A stretch of 64,000 bases of DNA from an uncultured Rhodoblastus sp. (GTDB lineage Bacteria > Pseudomonadota > Alphaproteobacteria > Rhizobiales > Beijerinckiaceae). Shown here piece after piece: positions 59,785 to 64,000 of the stretch. The number at the start of each line of letters is the position of its first letter. Position 1 is the first letter of the stretch. The stretch spans positions 19,021 to 83,020 of the forward strand of contig NZ_CAIUXT010000120.1 in assembly GCF_903903185.1 (NCBI RefSeq), in the 5' to 3' direction. Made by a program: the position numbers and the translations under genes. The notes beneath the pieces are model-generated. The model saw only the letters and a list, made by a program, of their open reading frames with translations, was not told where the DNA came from and ran no database searches.

Positions 59785-59972
59785 ACCGGGAACAACACAG
59801 CCTCGCAGCTCGGCGCGGCCTTGTTCGGGGCGCCTTCCCGGCGCTCGCCGGCGGCGATCCCGCGTTTGGTGTCGGGATCGAGGAATACTTCGTCCCAGCG
59901 CTGCTCAATGAGCCAGTCGCTCAGCGACACAAAATAATCATTGTCCTAGCTTGAACGGCTCAATAATAGGAT
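59784..59972 (-). pseudogene. truncated TIR-domain gene remnant
   Basis: ILLLSRSS*DNDYFVSLSDWLIEQRWDEVFLDPDTKRGIAAGERREGAPNKAAPSCEAVLFPV aligns with the TIR N-terminus of the 39248 gene (LFISHSSWNNDKAVEVRDWLAKNGWQDVFLDLDPERGIVAGQRWREALQKAAWRCEVVLALV); TGG to TAG stop; ends at the transposase fragment. Confidence 0.8.
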
Positions 59973-60157
59973 GGTGAAAACTCTATGTTGCTTTATTTTT
60001 TAAACCATATCAAGATGCGACGGGTGGCTCTTGGAGTTGGTTCGGTTGCGATGCGATCGGTCGCACGACGAAGACGCCAGTTCAGCTTGCGCCAGATTGG
60101 CGGAGCCAACCAAAAGGACCGGAACAGGAAGACCGCACAAAGAGGAGAGAGCGCATA

Positions 60158-60910
60158 ATGGCGAAGTGTCCTTTTGCAAAGCAAATGAAAATCAGCGGCT
60201 CCTCCGGAACGTTCACAAGTGGCCCGTTCAAGATCGTTCATCACACGACCGAGGGCGGCACGGCGGAAGGCGCCTTCGACGCTTTCAGGCAGCATAAATC
60301 CGATCCGCACTTCACGGTCGACGCAACGACGATCTTCCAGCACATCGACACTGGCGAAGCGGGGCGCGCGCTGCGGAACGCGCCGGGGGGCGTCCAGACC
60401 AACCGCGATTCCGCCATCCAGATCGAGGTCGTGGGTTTCGCCCACAGGCCGAAGACCAGACCGACGCTTGAAAACGTGCGCCGGCTTTGCCGCTGGATCG
60501 AAAAACAGCATGGCGTCCCGAGGGTTTGGCCGAACGGGCCGCCAAAACCGGCTGTCAACGGTCAGGACCCCGGCGGCCACAATCGCGACGCCGCCACGTG
60601 GGACAAGAAAGGCGGCCACTACGGCCACAGCAATGTACCCGAGAACACGCACTGGGACCCCGGCTATACGCAGACTGAGGTCGACTTCCTGATGCTGGCG
60701 GACGCCAACGAGAGTCTCGAAAGCATTGAGTTCGATTCGATAATTCTCGAGGATCCAGGCCTCGCCGACGACGTTTCCCGCATGCCGGATCACGGCGACC
60801 CCAACCCGGCGACGCCGCTGGAAACGCCGCGTCCGGCCCGCAAGCCGCGCGCCCGCAAGCCCGCGGCGAAATCCAGGAAGGGGAGCGCCGCCGCCGCGGA
60901 GCCATCTTGA
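60158..60910 (+). CDS. N-acetylmuramoyl-L-alanine amidase / PGRP-like (Amidase_2)
   Basis: FKIVHHTTEGGTAEGAFDAFRQHKSDPHFTVDATTIFQHIDTGEAGRALRN...AIQIEVVGFA...PGGHNRDAATWDKKGGHYGHSNVPENTHWDPG; no signal peptide evident. Confidence 0.85.
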   Translation: MAKCPFAKQMKISGSSGTFTSGPFKIVHHTTEGGTAEGAFDAFRQHKSDPHFTVDATTIFQHIDTGEAGRALRNAPGGVQTNRDSAIQIEVVGFAHRPKTRPTLENVRRLCRWIEKQHGVPRVWPNGPPKPAVNGQDPGGHNRDAATWDKKGGHYGHSNVPENTHWDPGYTQTEVDFLMLADANESLESIEFDSIILEDPGLADDVSRMPDHGDPNPATPLETPRPARKPRARKPAAKSRKGSAAAAEPS

Positions 60911-61168
60911 CGCGGTTGGAGGACCATCGCGTCCCAGGCCGCGAAAAGGTAAACGCGTTGGTCGCCTCCCCCTTTGGGCAGGCGCCGCCATGGGTGTTTT
61001 GATGTATGCCCTTTTATTGCCATCGCATTGCGGTTCGGGTAGCGAGGCCCCCCGCGCGCCGGACCAGCGGTCCGAGGCGAGCTTCGCTGCGCAAGTGGCT
61101 GGCCCCGGGGTCTTGAGGGGCGCTATTGGCAATGCGGCGATCGCCCATGCTCTAAAGCGGCAAATCCG

Positions 61169-61735
61169 ATGATCGACGAACCACTCTCCCTCGTTTTCAC
61201 CGGCCATATGGTCGATCTTCCCGGACGTTCGCCGCCGCGTTTTCCGCCCGAGCGCGTTGACGCCGCGCGTGTCGAGATCGAACGCCGCATCGCGCGCCAG
61301 ACGGAAGGCAGGAGCACAAGCAGCGTCAACGGATTCGCGAGCCTCGCGCGCGGCGGCGATATTCTGTTCCACGAGATCTGCCGAAGTTTCGGCTTCGACA
61401 CCATCGTCGTTTTGCCATACTCACCGGATCTCTTTCTGAAAACCTCGGTCGAAGGCGCCGAAGGCGGCGACTGGCCGCAGCGATTCAAAAAACTCTGGGA
61501 TGCGACGCCGCCCGCGCGCCGCCATGATCTCGGGCTCCCGAAAACAGACGAGGCCTACGCCGTCTGCAACACGCGCATTCTTGATCTCGCCAGGCGACAT
61601 GGCGAGGCGCAGCTGATCATTGTCTGGGACAGGCGCGCTGGCGATGGCCCGGGCGGAACCGCGGATTTTGTCGAACGGGCGAGCGCCAACTCCAGGAACC
61701 ATCCCGATATCATCGACCCGAGACAATTATCATAG
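61169..61735 (+). CDS. SLOG-like (LOG/DprA-type Rossmann) putative nucleotide-ligand sensor
   Basis: LSLVFTGHMVDLPGRSPPRFPPERV...ASLARGGDILFHEICRSFGFDTIVVLPYSPDLFLKTSV...VWDRRAGDGPGGTADFVERA. Confidence 0.65.
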   Translation: MIDEPLSLVFTGHMVDLPGRSPPRFPPERVDAARVEIERRIARQTEGRSTSSVNGFASLARGGDILFHEICRSFGFDTIVVLPYSPDLFLKTSVEGAEGGDWPQRFKKLWDATPPARRHDLGLPKTDEAYAVCNTRILDLARRHGEAQLIIVWDRRAGDGPGGTADFVERASANSRNHPDIIDPRQLS

Positions 61736-61759
61736 TGGAGCCATGATGGAGGAAACGCC

Positions 61760-63382
61760 ATGAGCGATCAGGATGCGGACCAGGAAGAGATTGTGGCTCG
61801 TGCGCGCGAGGCGCTGAAAAAGCTTGCGGGTATGATCGACAAGCCCGATCTCGACGCTTTTCGTGAGCTGGTGGAGCAACTCCGCAATAAACGCCAGTAC
61901 GAACTGATGGGGCAGCTTGCCGAAGCCATCAGCCGCCGTGACCCCAAGGATGCGAAGAATCGGCGGCTCTACGCGCAATATCTGATCGAGATGGGCAAAC
62001 CCACTGCTGCGATCGATGTGCTTACGCCTCTGGCGCGCCGACTGCCTCCGGAACATCCGGAGCACGCGGAGGCGTTCGGATTGCTCGGACGCGCTTACAA
62101 GCTGATTTTCTTCGACGCGGCCAACAAGAGCGCCGGCTATGCGCGGGACGCGCTCAAGAATGCGGTGGCTTCTTACCGGCGCCCGTTCGAGGAGGATCCG
62201 GCCCGCAACAGCTGGCACGGCGTAAACCTGCTCGCGCTGCTCGTCCGCATGCGCCGGCTGGGCATCCGGGGCGCCCCGGATTTGCAGCCGCAGGCCCTTG
62301 CGACGCGATTGATCCATGACCTCCAGGCAACGGCTGTCGAAAACAGAAACGACTGGTTTCTGGCGACCCTCGCCGAAGCGTCCCTCGGCCTCGACGACTG
62401 GATCAGCACCGAAAGCTATTTACGGGATTGCCTGGTAGCGCCGACGACTCATGATTTCCATGTAGCCAGCATGCTGCGCCAGTTTACGGAGGTCTGGGAT
62501 ATCGAAGCGCAAGGGGAGCGGGGCAAGGCGCTGGTCGGCGCGCTGCGGGCGCGGCTGCTGCAACTCTCGGGCGGGCGGCTCGATGTCACGCCGGATGACC
62601 TCCGCCGGATGCGCGACCAGCCCAAGCCGGATGCGCGAAGCCTTGAGGCGCTGCTCGGAGAGCACGGGCCTCAGACCTGGAGATGGTGGAGAACCGGTCA
62701 GGACCGGGCGCAAAGCGTCGCCATGATCCGGCATCGCATGGGGAACGCAAAGGGCACCGGGTTCCTCGTGCGGGCCGGCGAACTTGGCGTCCGGCCGGAG
62801 GACGCGCACCCCGACGAGATCCTGCTGCTGACGAATTTCCATGTCGTCAATGCTAACGGAGCAATTGGGCTCAAGCCCGAAGACGCGGTGGCCGTTTTTG
62901 AATTGCAACCCGACCATCGCGAATATGAGGTCGAGAGCATCGTGTGGAGCTCTGAGATCGAACGCCACGACGCGAGTCTGCTGCGGCTGAAAGGCGGCGT
63001 AGGTCAATTGCCGCCGATGCCGCTTGCGCCGGAATTGCCGCGCATCGAGAAAAACGCACTGGTTTATATTATTGGCCACCCGGCTGGACGGAGTCTTTCC
63101 TTCTCGTTCCAGAACAATGAATTGCTCGACCACGAAGGTCCACAGGATGGCAAACCCCAGATCCCGGGGGTCTGGCGGGTCCATTACCGCGCGCCCACTG
63201 AACCGGGAAGCTCCGGCAGTCCGGTTTTTGACGCCGACTCGTGGAAGGTCATTGCCCTGCACCATTCCGGGAAAAAGGCCGACATGCCAAAACTGAACGG
63301 AGTCGCGGACGTCTACGCCGCAAACGAAGGGATCGCAATTCAGTCGATAAGAAAGGCGATCCGCGAGGCGACACCAGCGTAG
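61760..63382 (+). CDS. TPR-like (TRAFs-binding type) N-terminal domain fused to trypsin-like serine protease
   Basis: Helical repeat region YELMGQLAEAISRRDPKDAKNRRLYAQYLIEMGKPTAAIDVLTPLA; protease GTGFLVRAGELG...LLLTNFHVVNA, ERHDASLLRL, PTEPGSSGSPVFDADSWKVIALHHSG. Confidence 0.9.
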   Translation: MSDQDADQEEIVARAREALKKLAGMIDKPDLDAFRELVEQLRNKRQYELMGQLAEAISRRDPKDAKNRRLYAQYLIEMGKPTAAIDVLTPLARRLPPEHPEHAEAFGLLGRAYKLIFFDAANKSAGYARDALKNAVASYRRPFEEDPARNSWHGVNLLALLVRMRRLGIRGAPDLQPQALATRLIHDLQATAVENRNDWFLATLAEASLGLDDWISTESYLRDCLVAPTTHDFHVASMLRQFTEVWDIEAQGERGKALVGALRARLLQLSGGRLDVTPDDLRRMRDQPKPDARSLEALLGEHGPQTWRWWRTGQDRAQSVAMIRHRMGNAKGTGFLVRAGELGVRPEDAHPDEILLLTNFHVVNANGAIGLKPEDAVAVFELQPDHREYEVESIVWSSEIERHDASLLRLKGGVGQLPPMPLAPELPRIEKNALVYIIGHPAGRSLSFSFQNNELLDHEGPQDGKPQIPGVWRVHYRAPTEPGSSGSPVFDADSWKVIALHHSGKKADMPKLNGVADVYAANEGIAIQSIRKAIREATPA

Positions 63383-63405
63383 ATTATTGGTTCCATTTCT
63401 GGCTA

Positions 63406-63519
63406 ATACCATCGGCCCTTGAAAACGACCGATGTTATCCGCTCCGACTGGAGCGGAGCCGGCTGACGCCGGCGGGGCACCTTTGCTTCTGACGAGTCGG
63501 AAGAAAATGCCTATGGTAT
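63406..63519 (-). repeat. MITE-like palindromic element, copy B (inverted relative to copy A)
   Basis: Reverse complement ataccataggcattttcttccgactcgtcagaagcaaaggtgccccgccggcgtcagccggctccgctccagtcggagcggataacatcggtcgttttcaagggccgatggtat closely matches 47081-47193. Confidence 0.85.
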
Positions 63520-63589
63520 TATCGATCCAACAATCTAATCAAGGCGGTCGCTCCCGGATGCGTACGTCGAAACCGACGCGACATGGATT

Positions 63590-63631
63590 CGTGGGCAAAA
63601 ACGCCGAAAGCCGCCCTGGAGGGGCGGCTTC
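63590..63631 (-). terminator. Rho-independent terminator of the rRNA/tRNA-fMet operon
   Basis: Minus strand: aagccgcccctccagggcggctttcggcgttttt downstream of tRNA-fMet. Confidence 0.7.
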
Positions 63632-63660
63632 TGGTTACGACTTGGCATCGCAAGTTGAGA

Positions 63661-63737
<77 letters not shown>

Positions 63738-63875
63738 TCAGGGTGTTTTGCGTTCTGTGTGGTTTTTTGTTTGTTTTTTTTGTGGTTTTGGAACGCGCAT
63801 GGTCACGGCGACATTGGATCGAGCATCGCCGTGACCGTTGGTATGTTTTGTGAGGAGGGATGCTTGTCTTTGGCA

Positions 63876-63994
63876 GGCCTGGCGGCGACCTACTCTCCCA
63901 GGTCTTGAGACATAGTACCATTGGCGCTGAAGCGTTTGACGGCCGAGTTCGGGATGGGATCGGGTCTGGCCACTTCGCAAGAGCCACCAGGCCG
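63876..63994 (-). rRNA. rrf: 5S ribosomal RNA
   Basis: Minus strand ...CCTGGTGGCTCTTGCGAAGTGGCCAGACCCGATCCCATCCCGAACTCGGCCGTCAAACGCTTCAGCGCCAATGGTACTATGTCTCAAGACCTGGGAGAGTAGGTCGCCGCCAGG; ends approximate. Confidence 0.93.
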
Positions 63995-64000
63995 GCGAAA

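Noticed and set aside
51746-60910. Prophage interpretation of the wall-hydrolase region
   Set aside because: No terminase, portal, capsid, tail, integrase or phage repressor genes recognised; neighbours are proteases and conflict-type domains.

Overview
This looks like an alphaproteobacterial chromosome segment. Rhizobiales affinity is inferred from RpoH, a HemA-type 5-aminolevulinate synthase, squalene-hopene cyclase, class I LysRS and a Rhizobiales-type intergenic repeat. Positions 1-38 kb are mostly ordinary core and accessory genes: rpoH, an aromatic aminotransferase, response regulators and histidine kinases, two PEP-CTERM proteins, hemA, shc, pyrD, lysK, an arylsulfatase, SCO and an RND efflux operon, ending at a tRNA-Glu. 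From about 38.4 kb to the tRNA-fMet/5S rRNA at 63.7-64 kb lies a dense accessory island. It encodes: a TIR-nSTAND-WD40 protein with 12 near-identical WD40 repeats; a trypsin-NUC nuclease fusion; a class 3 lipase; a trypsin protease translationally coupled (ATGA) to a caspase whose C-terminal trypsin-like domain has lost all three catalytic residues; three wall hydrolases without an apparent signal peptide; a 4-TM protein; a metallophosphoesterase paired with another trypsin; a SLOG-like protein; and a TPR-trypsin protein. Five trypsin-like domains occur within about 20 kb. The island also holds a truncated second TIR gene, Tn3, IS630, ISAs1-like and IS5-like remnants, and an inverted pair of ~113 bp MITE-like elements flanking 47.1-63.5 kb. 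The best candidate for a poorly described system is this multi-protease, apoptosis-like conflict island. All family calls come from reading the translations; no database searches were run.
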